64,000 bases of DNA, taken from the NCBI RefSeq assembly GCF_000189635.1, contig NW_002475959.1:124001-188000 (forward strand). Direction: 5' to 3'. Of this stretch, positions 39,283 through 50,313 are shown piece after piece; the stretch's first letter is position 1, and every line of letters begins with the position of its first letter. Both the position numbers and the translations under genes were made by a program. The notes beneath the pieces were generated by a model that worked only from the letters and a program-made list of their open reading frames with translations, made no database searches and had not been told where the DNA came from. Source of the DNA: Tetrahymena thermophila SB210 (lineage: Eukaryota; Ciliophora; Oligohymenophorea; Hymenostomatida; Tetrahymenidae).

Positions 39283-40805
39283 ATGGGAAATTGTGCTAAT
39301 AACCCTTGTGGCTGCGATGGATAAATGGAGCAAACTAATGAAGCTTTTGTTTCAGGAAACATTTTGACTGAAAATGGCTAAATGTCTCATAGAAATAATT
39401 TATCAGCAAATAGAAGACCCATTTAGATAAAGTCAAACTAAAAATCTTTAGTGGTTGCTGACTTTGACAATAAGGAAAATGTTTAAATTGAAAATTAGTC
39501 TGCAGCTACCGTAGCTAACGCTGACTTAAAGACCTCTTAAAAATTACATTTATCCCTTTCAAAGACTCATCATACTTCTGCTAGTAAGATGGCTTACGGA
39601 AATGGTAATGTTGAGCATACTAATAAAGCAAATGAAAGCTTGACTACAAAAGATTAGTCTTTAGTTGGTTCTTAAAAGAATTTAGCTATTAATTAAAAGC
39701 CAAGGTTTACTAGAATAGCTACAAACCCTAATTAAATTCATCCAGCAGTTTAATAAATACTTAGCACAATTGGCAATTTTGAATACAATTCAGATGAATC
39801 ATACGATGAGTCTCTTTTAGAAGGTCCTTTACTATTTGAAAATGAAGCTGTTTATTATGGAGAGCTTTTAAACAATTTGAGACACGGACGTGGAAAACAA
39901 ATATGGAAAGACGGAAGCTTTTATGAGGTAAATTAATTTAATTATATTCAATTATTTTATTAAAATCAAAGGAATTTCCTTTATTAAAGAAAGATAAATA
40001 TTATTATTTCAAGATTTGATTGTTTCTTTGTTTAATTGATTTATATATTCTAATTAAAGGGATATTGGAAAAATGATACTGCATGGGGTAAAGGAAGATT
40101 AATTCATAGTGATGGTGATCTTTATTTTGGAGATTGGTAAAATGACAGAGCTCATGGTAAAGGAGTTTACTATCATAGTGATGGAGCAAAGTATGAAGGA
40201 GAGTGGTTTGAAGATAGATAACATGGATAAGGAATAGAAATATGGCCAGATGGAACTTAATATGAAGGTGAATATTAATTAGGAAAAAAACAAGGAAAAG
40301 GCATATTCAGATGGTAATTTAACTAAATTTAACAAATATTTTTAATAAATATGTTTTATTCAATATATTTAGGTCTGATAGTAGCTACTATTAAGGAGAA
40401 TTTGCAAATAATGAAATAGAAGGTACTGGAGTTTATAAATGGAAAGATGGAAGAGAATATTTGGGATAATGGCTTCATAATAAAATGGAAGGAAGAGGAT
40501 TATTCAAGTGGCCTGATGGTAGATAATATGAAGGTTAATATGTTGATGATAAAAAAGAAGGATTTGGCATTTTTACTTGGCCAGATGGAAAAATATACAG
40601 AGGAAACTGGAAAAATGGAAAATAGCATGGATATGGAGTCATTTAGTTTAGTGATGGATAAGAAAGGGAAGGAGTCTGGATATAAGGAAAATATGCAGGC
40701 AGTGACATTAATAGTAATGAAGAAATAAAATAATAAGCTGCATAATATAAATTTGTTATGCAATAAATTTAAAATGAATAGCAATAATAACAATAAGATA
40801 AGTGA
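39283..40805 (+). CDS. MORN-repeat protein with N-terminal acylation motif
   Basis: Exons 39283-39927, 40060-40313 and 40373-40805 give 443 residues, TGA stop; introns of 132 and 59 bases. It begins MGNC, the classic signal for N-myristoylation at Gly2 and palmitoylation at Cys4, so the protein is expected at a membrane. Residues ~5-195 are Ser/Asn/Thr-rich and probably disordered. From about residue 197 run nine 23-residue MORN repeats of the form YxGxWxxxxxxGxGxxxxxDGxx (YFGDWQNDRAHGKGVYYHSDG, YEGEWFEDRQHGQGIEIWPDG, YLGQWLHNKMEGRGLFKWPDG, and so on) and a partial tenth. MORN repeats bind phospholipids or proteins and often organise cortex or cilia structures in protists. No kinase domain follows, unlike plant MORN-PIP5 kinases. 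The last ~35 residues are Q-rich. Confidence 0.93.
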
Positions 40806-41797
40806 TAAAATGTACCTAAACCTATAAAATAATCTAAAGTAATAAAATAAAAAACTTACAATAAAACCAGCAAAATAACTAATTTACTATTTTATATAAT
40901 CTAGCCTATACCTTACACAATAATTATAGTTTTAACTAAAATTTATTAATTAAATTCATATTTTATGATGATATTATTGTTCTTCTAATTTTATAAGTAT
41001 TGTATTCTCTTCTTTAATTGTTTTTATTTTTAATTTTCTCACTATATGCTCCTTTTAAATTAAATTAATTTATTTCTTAATATATTTTTAAACAAAATAA
41101 TATTTTTTCTTTAAATTATAAAATAATTTATATTTTTTAAATAAATAAATCCTCTTTTTAAAAAAAATATTTATTTAGAATTAATTTAAACTTAAATTGT
41201 AATAATTTTTTTATTGTTTTTGAGTATTTTTATTATAATTTATTAAGAAATTTCATATTATTTTAACAATTTATATTTATTAAGCTGTATATATTTGTAT
41301 TAATAATTAATAAATAATTAATTTTTTTTTAAAAATATCTTTGAATATTAATTATTAAATTTAAAAACAAATATCTGATACATTTTTAAATAATTTTAGC
41401 AAAATAAATTTATTTTTGTAATAATAAAAAAATTATGTTTAAAATGGTAAAAAATAATCTTTAATTATAGTAAAGAACTTAGTCATTAAAACTAAAATAA
41501 ATTAATCATTAAATTAAAAAATTTTAATATTTTAAAATCTGAAAAATTAGATTAACAAAAAAACTTTCATTTTTCATAAATTTCTTTAAATTATGAATTA
41601 TCAAAATCAAAAAAGTAGTTTTCATTTTACAATATTTGATTATAATAATTAATAATCAACTTCAATTTTGATAATAAAATTAAAAATTATAATCAAATTA
41701 AAAGTAGAAGTTTAAAAAAAAATAGTATTTCCATTCACTTAATTTTGTTATGAATTTGTTGCAATTTGATTTATTTTCTTCTGAATTTTAATTTAGA
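40806..41797. other. AT-rich intergenic region
   Basis: Lies between two plus-strand genes. Composition is extremely AT-rich with long A/T runs; no gene, repeat or RNA structure is seen. Confidence 0.5.
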
Positions 41798-43900
41798 ATG
41801 GGATCTAAACAATATAAGAAGGGTACGATTCAAGGCTTAATATTTTCTTTGATTACTGTATTATGTGTGCTTTCTTATTTCATTTATTTAATTGATTTAT
41901 ACCTAAATAACTAAATTGACCCAAAATTCAGATGGTAAAGTTTTGTTACTAGTAGTAGGACTGAGGTATCTTTGAGTTAGGATCTAATTGGATTTACTTT
42001 TCTATATAACACAACTTTATCAATTGATTAGTTCTAATTATAATAAAATAAAACATATTTAGTTTATTATCCTTATTTTTTTTATGAGGATACCAAAAAT
42101 GATATATCAATATAAATTAACCTTGATATTGTCAAATGCATAAATCCCTATTAATAAGGTTTAAATTGCCTTGATTTTTCATAGTTAAGCAACTACACTC
42201 TGGTTGTTGATAACATGAATAATATCCTTTCTAATATATACATAAACGTATATGGTTGCCTAGATTTAGATAGTATTAAAACTACAATTCCAGATAATTG
42301 TGCATAATAAAACGAAATAGATGAAGTAATAAATGGCGTAGAATCTAGTTTATTTTTATAACTAAAAACAGAATAATTTAATACAACTTCTAAGAGGATT
42401 TAAACAAATTTTAGGACTTTACAGAGTTATACTTTGTCAAATTAGTTTACATTAAGTAACGTAAACACATAAAAATAAGAAACCATAGTTAAAGATGGCT
42501 TATTAATATAAAATCAATAAATATATTAATCCCCTATTTAGTATAATATGTAAAATTGGGGATTTGACAGATAGCAGTCATTGAAATCAGGGCTAGGACC
42601 ATACGCACAGATTTCATTGGGTATGGATTAAATAGTGTAACATTTTTAAATATAGTATACTTCAATAACAGAAATCTTAGCACTTGTTAATAGCTTTACT
42701 TCGATAATCATGCTATGTAGAGTTATTGGTAGATTTTACTCATAAAAATAAATTTAAGAAGATTTTTTGATGCTTATTATGAGAAATTTATTTTAAGATA
42801 AATGTTCAAAAATTCTTGAATATAATAGCTTAATAAAATAAGTTAATCCATCATTGATTCAAAATTCAAACCTTTAAGAAGACATTACAGGAGATATTAA
42901 TGAATGGAAAAATCATAACAGTATTTTTGTGCCTAACTTTTAAAATTAATACTTAAAAAAAAAATAAAATTAAGAATAAGAAAATAGCTTTTAGAAAAAG
43001 ATTGATTTTATAGATGATATGATGGAATAAATGAATAAAAGCAAGCTACATATTACCTAAACAAGTTAGGAAGCTTAAAATAATGTGTGTAATCATGAAA
43101 AATTAGATAAAAAATAATTCAGCATTAATAAAAATAACTCTAAGCAAATAGGATCATTAATATTTTAGCCAAATGAAAGCAAAATATAGATTTTTAAAAA
43201 AAATGATGATTCAATTTAAAAAAAAAAATTTATCCCAAAGAAAAATATTATCCAGACATAAAAAGAATAATACAACATATCTAATAATACATAATAGTAT
43301 ACTTTTAGTGAAGAAATTAAATAAAGACTTAAGGCTATAAATAGCATCTAAATGAAGAAAAAATTGCAAAATTTTTTTCTTAAAAAGTAATCACTAATTT
43401 ATAAAATCAAAAATTTTTTATTAAACTATTTTTAACAAAAGGTGTTTCAAATCTAAAGATCACTTAAAATCAAGAGTAATCAATAAAGTATAAATGGAAA
43501 TAATTTAGTAAGAAACAAATAAGAATTTTAATATTTATGAATTTTACAAAGACATAATCTTCTTAAAAAAAGCAATTTCTATGCTATTAACTTCAGATTA
43601 ATTAGCTGCAATCTAATTTGTAAGTCTGACAGATTACTTTTTCAATTTAGATTTGAAGAGTAAAAACTAAAATATTAATTTTAAAGGTAATTTATGACTT
43701 TTCTTATTATTATTTTAATTGTATTTTTATAAATAGTTCAGAAAATCATGCTAAATTACTTCGAAAAATAATATTCGATTTTGTAGTCAGAATAAATATA
43801 AGAAATGTACATCTAAAAATTTATAAGTAGGTGTTAGCAAGGTTAAAACTTAACAGAAGTAGATCAAAGAATAATTTCCTCAATTGCTATTAAATTATGA
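41798..43900 (+). CDS. Two-span transmembrane protein of a ciliate-specific family
   Basis: Exons 41798-43386, 43442-43686 and 43737-43900 give 665 residues, TGA stop. The N-terminus MGSKQYKKGTIQGLIFSLIT runs into a hydrophobic span (~residues 12-35) and then DLYLNNQIDPKFR; a second span lies at ~290-312 (EILALVNSFTSIIMLCRVIG). Between them is a ~250-residue, probably extracytoplasmic, domain; after the second span is a charged, low-complexity region, then a conserved C-terminal block with DIIFLKKAISMLLTSDQLAA and, after the last intron, NYFEKQYSILQSEQIQEMY. From memory this N- and C-terminal pattern belongs to a large uncharacterised family in Tetrahymena; no function is known. The last two short exons were found by that pattern: reading straight through reaches TGA at 43538 and loses the conserved tail. 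MGS could also be myristoylated, but that is weak. Confidence 0.85.
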
Positions 43901-44269
43901 TAATTTACTCATTTTTTCATATGAAACAATAAAAAAACGATCTTTTATTTAAAATGTATATAATATGATATCTAATTTTATATATTTAATGTCACTTCAA
44001 ATAACAAAAAAAATCATGTCATATTTTATATTTTTTTTATTGTAATTTCATTAGTATAACCTATTCAAGATTAAAAAGTTTTTTAACTCTAATTCTCTTA
44101 CTATAAGCATGATATATAAAAATATATTTGATACACATCTAATAATTTATTTTTTTATACAAATTAATATGAATTAAAACTAATTTAGTTTTTTAAAAAT
44201 ATATTTAATAAATTAAATTTCCATAATTATTAATCACTATTTTTGAAGAAAAATATAAATAAAAAATAA
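43901..44269. other. AT-rich intergenic region
   Basis: Short spacer between the membrane protein and the LRR gene, both plus strand. Nothing recognisable. Confidence 0.5.
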
Positions 44270-47200
44270 ATGATACAAAATAAATAATAATTTTATGATC
44301 TATTAAATGTAATATTTATTTTTCGATTAATAAATTTAAATTTATTTTATTAATAATAAAAAGTGTATATACTCTTCGCTTTCATCTCATAAGACTCTCC
44401 ATATTGTCCTATAGTATAATTAATTTTTTTATTTTATTAATATTTTTTTTTCATATTTAATTTTCAACTTATTTATAGTATTTTCTAATAGAAATTTTCA
44501 TCTTGATTAATTTATTTTTATTTTACAAATATTGTTTTAATTATTTCATCTTATTTTTCGCTTTGAAATTTTATTTTGTTTTAATTTATTATTTGCTATT
44601 ATTTCATATTATTTTTGTTAATTTCCTTTTAACTAACTAACTAGCTAATTAATTAAAAACTTTTTTTTAATATTTATAAGACGAAGTTTAATTAATGATA
44701 AAACTGTATTAGATATAGGTTCTACCTTAGAAAAGTGCACTAATCTAGAAGATTTGATACTTAATCTTAGGTAAAAGCAGTTTAATTATTTTACATTGTG
44801 ATATTTTTTAATATAAAAATGAATTATTTAAATTTATTAATTAGTTTTTTATTATTTGTTTTGCTTCAGTATTTTTTCTTTTAATTCTACTCATTTTTTC
44901 ATTTTCAAATTTTAGTTTTATTAACAATTTATATATAACTAACTAATTAATAAACATTTTTTCTTCAATATTTAAAAAGTTACAATTTAATTAGTTGTTA
45001 AGGAGCATCAGTTCTAGGTTCTGCTTTAGAAAAGTGCTATAATCTCAAAATTTTGGTACTTACCCTTAAGTAAAAACAGTTTATTTATTTTGTTTTTTGA
45101 TTTTTTAATTTAAAAATAAATTTTTTGAAACAAACAATAAAACTCTTTTACATTCATTATCAATTTATTCATTTCTTATTTTTTCGTCATTTTTCAATAT
45201 TTTTCACATAATAACTAACTAACTAACCTATTGATTAATTATTTATTTGTTTTTTATAAATATTTAAAAAGTGCTAATGAAATTGGTGAAATAGGATCAT
45301 CAGGCTTATGTTCTGGTTTAGGAAAATGTATTAATCTCTAAGATTTGAAACTTTATCTCAGGTAAAAACAGTTTATTTATTTTTTTATTGTGATATTTTT
45401 TAATATAAAAATAAATTTAAAGTAATTGAATTCTTTTAATTAATTTATTTTTTAGCTTTTTATTTGATTTATTTTTTTCTTTTCTTTTATTCTTTCTTTA
45501 TTTATTTAACTTATATTTTAATTTTAAACTTTTTCTAACATTATTAATATTTCACTTTTTATTATTTTACATTTCACCTTAATTTTTTTTCTTTATTGTT
45601 TAAAAAGTAACAATTAAATTGCAGATGCAGGAGCATCAGGCTTAGGTTCTGGTTTAGCAAATTGTATTAATCTCTCAAATTTGACACTTGATCTTATGTA
45701 AATAAACTTTTTTGTTTTAGATTATGATATTTTTTAATTTATTTATTTATTAGCTTTTTATTTGATATTTTTTATTTTGTTAATATGTTTTTTTTTTCTT
45801 TATTTGTAAATTTAACTTTTATTTTGGTTATTCTAATATATTCTTCTTTCTAATAATTAATTAATTATATATTTTTTTTGTATATTTAAATAGTGGAAAT
45901 TAAATTACTGCATAAGGATTATCAGGCTTATGTTCTGCTTTAACAAGTTGTACTAATCTCTCAAATTTGGTTTTGTTTCTAACGTAAATATAGTTTATTT
46001 ATTTTTTATTGTGATATTTTTTAATAGAAAAATGAATTTATAGCAATAAAGTTCTTTTAATTTATTGTTAGCTTTTTATCTGATATATTTTTATTTTTAT
46101 TCTGTTTATGTATTTTTTCTTTCTTTACTAATTTAACTAATTCTTTTATTCTCAACTTTTTCTTTCATTCTAAATTAATTTATTTCTGATTATTTCATAT
46201 TTTCTTTCTATTTCATCTTCTAACTAACTAATTTATTATATATTTTTCTTCGATATTTAAAAAGTAATAATTAAATAAGTGATGAAGATGCATCAAGCGC
46301 TTTTAATTTAGCAAAGTGCACTAATCTCTCTAATTTGACGCTTTATCTTAAGTAAAAGCAGTTTACTTTTTATAGATTATGATGTTTTTTAGTTTATTAT
46401 TTGATTTCTTTTTAATTTTCTTTTTTTTTTTGCTGTCTTTGTTTATTTAACTTATTTTTTTATTTGCATTTTTTGTTTTTGTTTTTATTTTTACTTAATT
46501 AATTAATTTATTTATTTGTTAGTTTCTTATATTTTTTATCATTTTTCATTCTAAATAATTAATTAAAAATCTTTTCTATATTTAAAAAGTAATAATAAAA
46601 TTGGTGTAGAATTTGCATCACTCCTAGGTTCTGCTTTAGTAAACTGCACTAATATATCATATTTGAATCTAGACCTTAGGTAAATCAGTTTTTTTTGTTA
46701 TGAATAGTGATAAATTTTTATATAAAAACAAAATTAAAACTATAATACTCTTTTAAATTATTTATTGTAATTTTATTTGATTAATTATACTTTTTCTATT
46801 TTTTCTTACTTTTTTAATTTAACTAATTTTTATATTTCAACTTTTGCTTTCATAATTACTTCTTTCATATACTGTATTTCCTCACAATGTCGGGTCTCGG
46901 ATTTAGGTAGATTAGCCGAATCCGAGAATGAAATTTTATGAAAAAAATAACACCCTCAGACATTCGGCTCCGATCTTTTATGTGAGGGAATACGGTATCA
47001 TAATTTCAAATTTTTTAGTCTAACTAACTAACTAACTACTTATTTATTATATATTATTTCTTTAATATTTAAAAAGCTACAATTAAATTGATGATGAAGG
47101 TGTCTCTAACTTAGGTTAAGCTTTAGCAAGTTGCACTAAAATCTCAAATTTGACCCTTATATTTAAGTAAAATCATTAATTTGTTATCGAGTGATCATTT

Positions 47201-50200
47201 TTAATTAAAAAAATAAAATTCTTTCAATTTATTATTTATTTATTAGACCTTTACTGGATATATTTTTTTATTAAACTATTTATGTATTTCTTCTTTATTA
47301 ATTGTATCATTTTTTATTTTCAGCTTTTTATTTTATTATTAATGTGTTTATTTCTTATTATTTCATAAAATTTCTTCATTTTTTCATTTTAATTTACTAA
47401 TTAATTATATAATATTTATTTAATATTTAAAAAGTCACAATTAAATTGGTGAGAAAGGAGAATTTGGCTTAGGTACTGCTCTAGCAAAATGTACTAATAT
47501 CTCAAAATTAAAACTTGATCTTAAGTAAAAATAGTTTTTTTATTATAGATTGTGGCATAAATTAAAATAATAATGTTCTTTTAATTTATTTATATATTAT
47601 TATTTGATTTATTTTTCTTTTTTTAATATGATTGTACTTTTTCTTTCTTTCTTTTTTAATTTAGCTCGTTATTCTTTAGTTATTAATTGGTGCATTTCTT
47701 ATTATTTCATATTTTTTCTTTATTTTTTTCTTCTAACTAACTAATTAATAAAATATTTTTTCTTCAATATTTAAAAAGTCAAAATTAAATTGGTGCTATT
47801 GGTATATCACACTTAGATTCTGCTTTAGCAAATTGTACTAATCTCTCAAATTTGACCCTTAATATCTCGTAAAAGTTCTTTATTTATTTTGATTACGATA
47901 TTTTTTTAATACATAACTCTATTTAAAACAAAATCTCTTTTAATTTATTTGTTTATTAGCTATTTATTTGAGATATTTTTCTTTTTTATTCTTATTTTTT
48001 TAATTTAACTCTTTTTTAACATTCAACTTTTACTTTCATTATAAAACATTATTCATTTGTTTTTGCCTAATATTTTTTCTTATTTTATCCTTCTAACTAA
48101 AATTAATATTTAAAAAGAAATAATTAAATTAATGATGAAGGTGTATCAGAATTATGTTCTGCTTTAGGAAAGTCCACACATTTTTCAAATTTGACACTTG
48201 ATCTATGGTATAATAGTTTATTTGTTTTAGATTGTGTTTTTATATAAAAATAAATTTAAAACATTAAAACACTTCTAATTTATTAATAAAATTTTTATTT
48301 GATTTATTTTTCTTTTATTCTATTTATTTATTTTTCTACTTTAACTCATTTTTATTTTTAATTTTTTGATTTAGTTATTAATTAATTTACTTTTTTTTTA
48401 AATTCATTTTTTCCTTTAAACTAACTAATTAATTATTTTTTCTTCAATATATAAAAAGTTACAATAACATTAGTGATAAAGGAGTATAAGGTTTAGGCAT
48501 TAATTTAGCAAACTGTACTAATCTCTCAAATTTAACACTTTATCTGAGGTAAAAACAGTTTATTTGTTAAAATTGTAATATTTTTTACAATTAAAATGAG
48601 TTTGTTTAAAAAAAAAAACTCTTATAATCTATTTAGAAGATTTTTAATTGATTTATTTTACTTTTTTGTTCTGCTTGTTTTTTATTTAATTCATTTTTCC
48701 ATTTTTAAATTTTACTTTAATTGTTAATTAATTTATTTGTTTCCAATTATTTCTAATTGTTCCCTCTGATAAACAATTTATTATATAATTTAATTCTATA
48801 TTTAAAAAAAGTAACAACTAAATTTGCACTACTGGAGTATCAGCCTTATGTTCTACTTTAGCAAATATCACTAATCTCTCAAAATTGGAACTTAATCTTA
48901 GGTAAAAAGAAGTTTATTTGTTTATTGTGAGATTTTTTAACATAAAAATGTATTTAAAAGAATAAAACTCTAAAAATATATTTATTTAATTATTTATTTA
49001 TTTATTTATTTATTAGGTTTTATATGATTCAGATTTATTTTTATCCTACTTTTGTTTTTTTTTTTGTTTGTTTGTTAATTTGACTCATTTATTTTTTCAT
49101 TTCTGAATTTTTATTTCATTATTAGTTTATTTTTTTCTTATTATTTCATATATCCCTTCATTCTTTCTTCTGAATAACAAATTAATTATATATTTTTTAT
49201 TCAATATCTAAAAAGTCATAATTAAATTGGTAATCAAGTATAATCAGGCTAAGGTTTTGCTTTAGCAAAATGGACTAATCTCTCATATTTATTTCTTGAT
49301 CTTAGGTAAGGAGAGTTTGCTTATTTGTTATGGATTATGATAATTTAATATAAATTAACGAATTTAAAACAATAAAGCTAGTTTAGTTTTTTATATGTTA
49401 GGCTTTTATTTGATTTATTTTATTTTTAATTTTGCTTGAGCTTTTTTTCTGTCTCTTTGTTAATTTAACTCATTTATTTTATCATTTTAAGCTTTTATTT
49501 TAATTATTAATTTATTAATTTATTATTATTTCATATTTTTTCTTTATTTTTTCCTTCTAATTAAAATATTAATTATATTATTTCTTTAATATAATAAAAG
49601 TAACAATTAAATTGGTGATGAGGATATATCAGATTTAGGTTCTGCTTTAGCATAATGCACTAATCTCTAGTATTTGATGCTTTTACTTTAGTAAAAATAG
49701 TTTATTTGTTATGGATTGTGATATTTTTTACTATTTATTTTTTATTAAATTGATTTTTTTTATTCTGATTTTATAAAAAATATTTAGTTAAATTAACTTA
49801 TTTTTTAGTTTTTAACTTTTCCTTTCTTAATAGTTTATATTTCTCCTTCATTTTTTACTACTTAATTAATAATTAATTCATTTTTCACTTTTTTTTCAAT
49901 ATTTAAAAAGTTACAATTATATTGGTGACGAAGGTGCCTCAGAATTAGGTTTAGCTTTAGGAAAGTGCACTAATCTTTCGTAATTGACACTTTGGCTTAA
50001 GTAAAAGCATTTTATTTATTTTGGATTACAATATTTTTTATAAAAATTTAATTTAAAACAATAAATTTTTTAAATTTATTTATTAGTTTTTTTATTTATT
50101 TATTTTTCATAATAAATTTTGTTTGTTTTCTTATTTATTGATTTATAATATCATTTTTAAATTAAACATTTTATTCTAGTTAATTTTGATTATAAAATTA

Positions 50201-50313
50201 TGGTAATTTATATTAAAAGTAAAAATGAAATCAATAAACCAGAACTATTGAAAATAAAGAGCAAGTATCTTAAATCAAAAAGATTAGTTGTCTTTAAATC
50301 AATTTTCTATTGA
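44270..50313 (+). CDS. Leucine-rich-repeat protein of 16 tandem one-repeat exons (long paralogue)
   Basis: Nineteen exons: 44270-44308, 44364-44413, then repeats 44681-44770, 44980-45069, 45272-45361, 45608-45697, 45894-45983, 46265-46351, 46590-46679, 47077-47166, 47435-47524, 47779-47868, 48118-48207, 48459-48548, 48812-48901, 49216-49305, 49601-49690 and 49911-50000, then 50220-50313. Total 1,620 bases, 539 residues. Fifteen repeat exons are exactly 90 bases and one is 87. Each encodes one LRR like NxIGDEGASGLGSALAKCTN followed by LSNLTLDL. First exon (39), second exon (50) and last exon (94) have the same lengths as in the minus-strand LRR gene at 5933-3916, which fixes both ends. The introns also resemble each other (GTAAAAACAGTTTATTTATT at the start, ATATTTAAAAAG at the end), so the 300-330-base exon-intron unit was amplified by tandem duplication. 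Expected product: a protein-binding solenoid with no catalytic domain. One repeat has Ala/Lys changes in the consensus but no stop. Confidence 0.88.
44681..50000 (+). repeat. Tandem array of 16 LRR exon-intron units
   Basis: Sixteen units with periods between about 290 and 400 bases, each one 90-base (once 87) exon plus an intron. Exon ends are all at codon position 2. Intron starts share GTAAAAnCAGTTTATTT and the following TTGTGATATTTTTTAATA block; intron ends share CTAACTAA, TTCTTCAATATTTAAAAAG. Intron similarity between distant units shows that whole units, not just exons, were copied. Confidence 0.9.
46870..46997. mobile_element. 128-bp terminal-inverted-repeat (MITE-like) element in an LRR intron
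   Basis: GC-richer island inside the intron between exons ending 46679 and starting 47077. Left end TACTGTATTTCCTCACA (46870-46886) and right end, read on the other strand, TACCGTATTCCCTCACA (46981-46997) match at 15 of 17 bases. It is flanked on both sides by TCATA (46865-46869 and 46998-47002), a probable 5-base target duplication; a TA duplication with slightly shorter ends is the alternative. Internal hairpins: TCTCGGATT (46895-46903) with AATCCGAGA (46919-46927), and AGCCGAAT (46914-46921) with ATTCGGCT (46962-46969). It has no coding capacity, so it would be a non-autonomous DNA transposon. The superfamily is not clear. Confidence 0.85.

Noticed and set aside
40447-40793. Open frames on both strands of 93-97 codons
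   Set aside because: They are shadows of the third exon of the MORN gene; the true frame uses TAA/TAG as Gln.
46870-46997. Paramecium-type internal eliminated sequence
   Set aside because: Ends TACTGTAT do not fit the TAYAGYNR consensus and the flanking repeat appears to be TCATA; a MITE-like element fits better.
44681-50000. CRISPR-like array because of regularly spaced similar segments
   Set aside because: The repeated segments are 90-base protein-coding exons with splice signals; this is a eukaryotic LRR gene.
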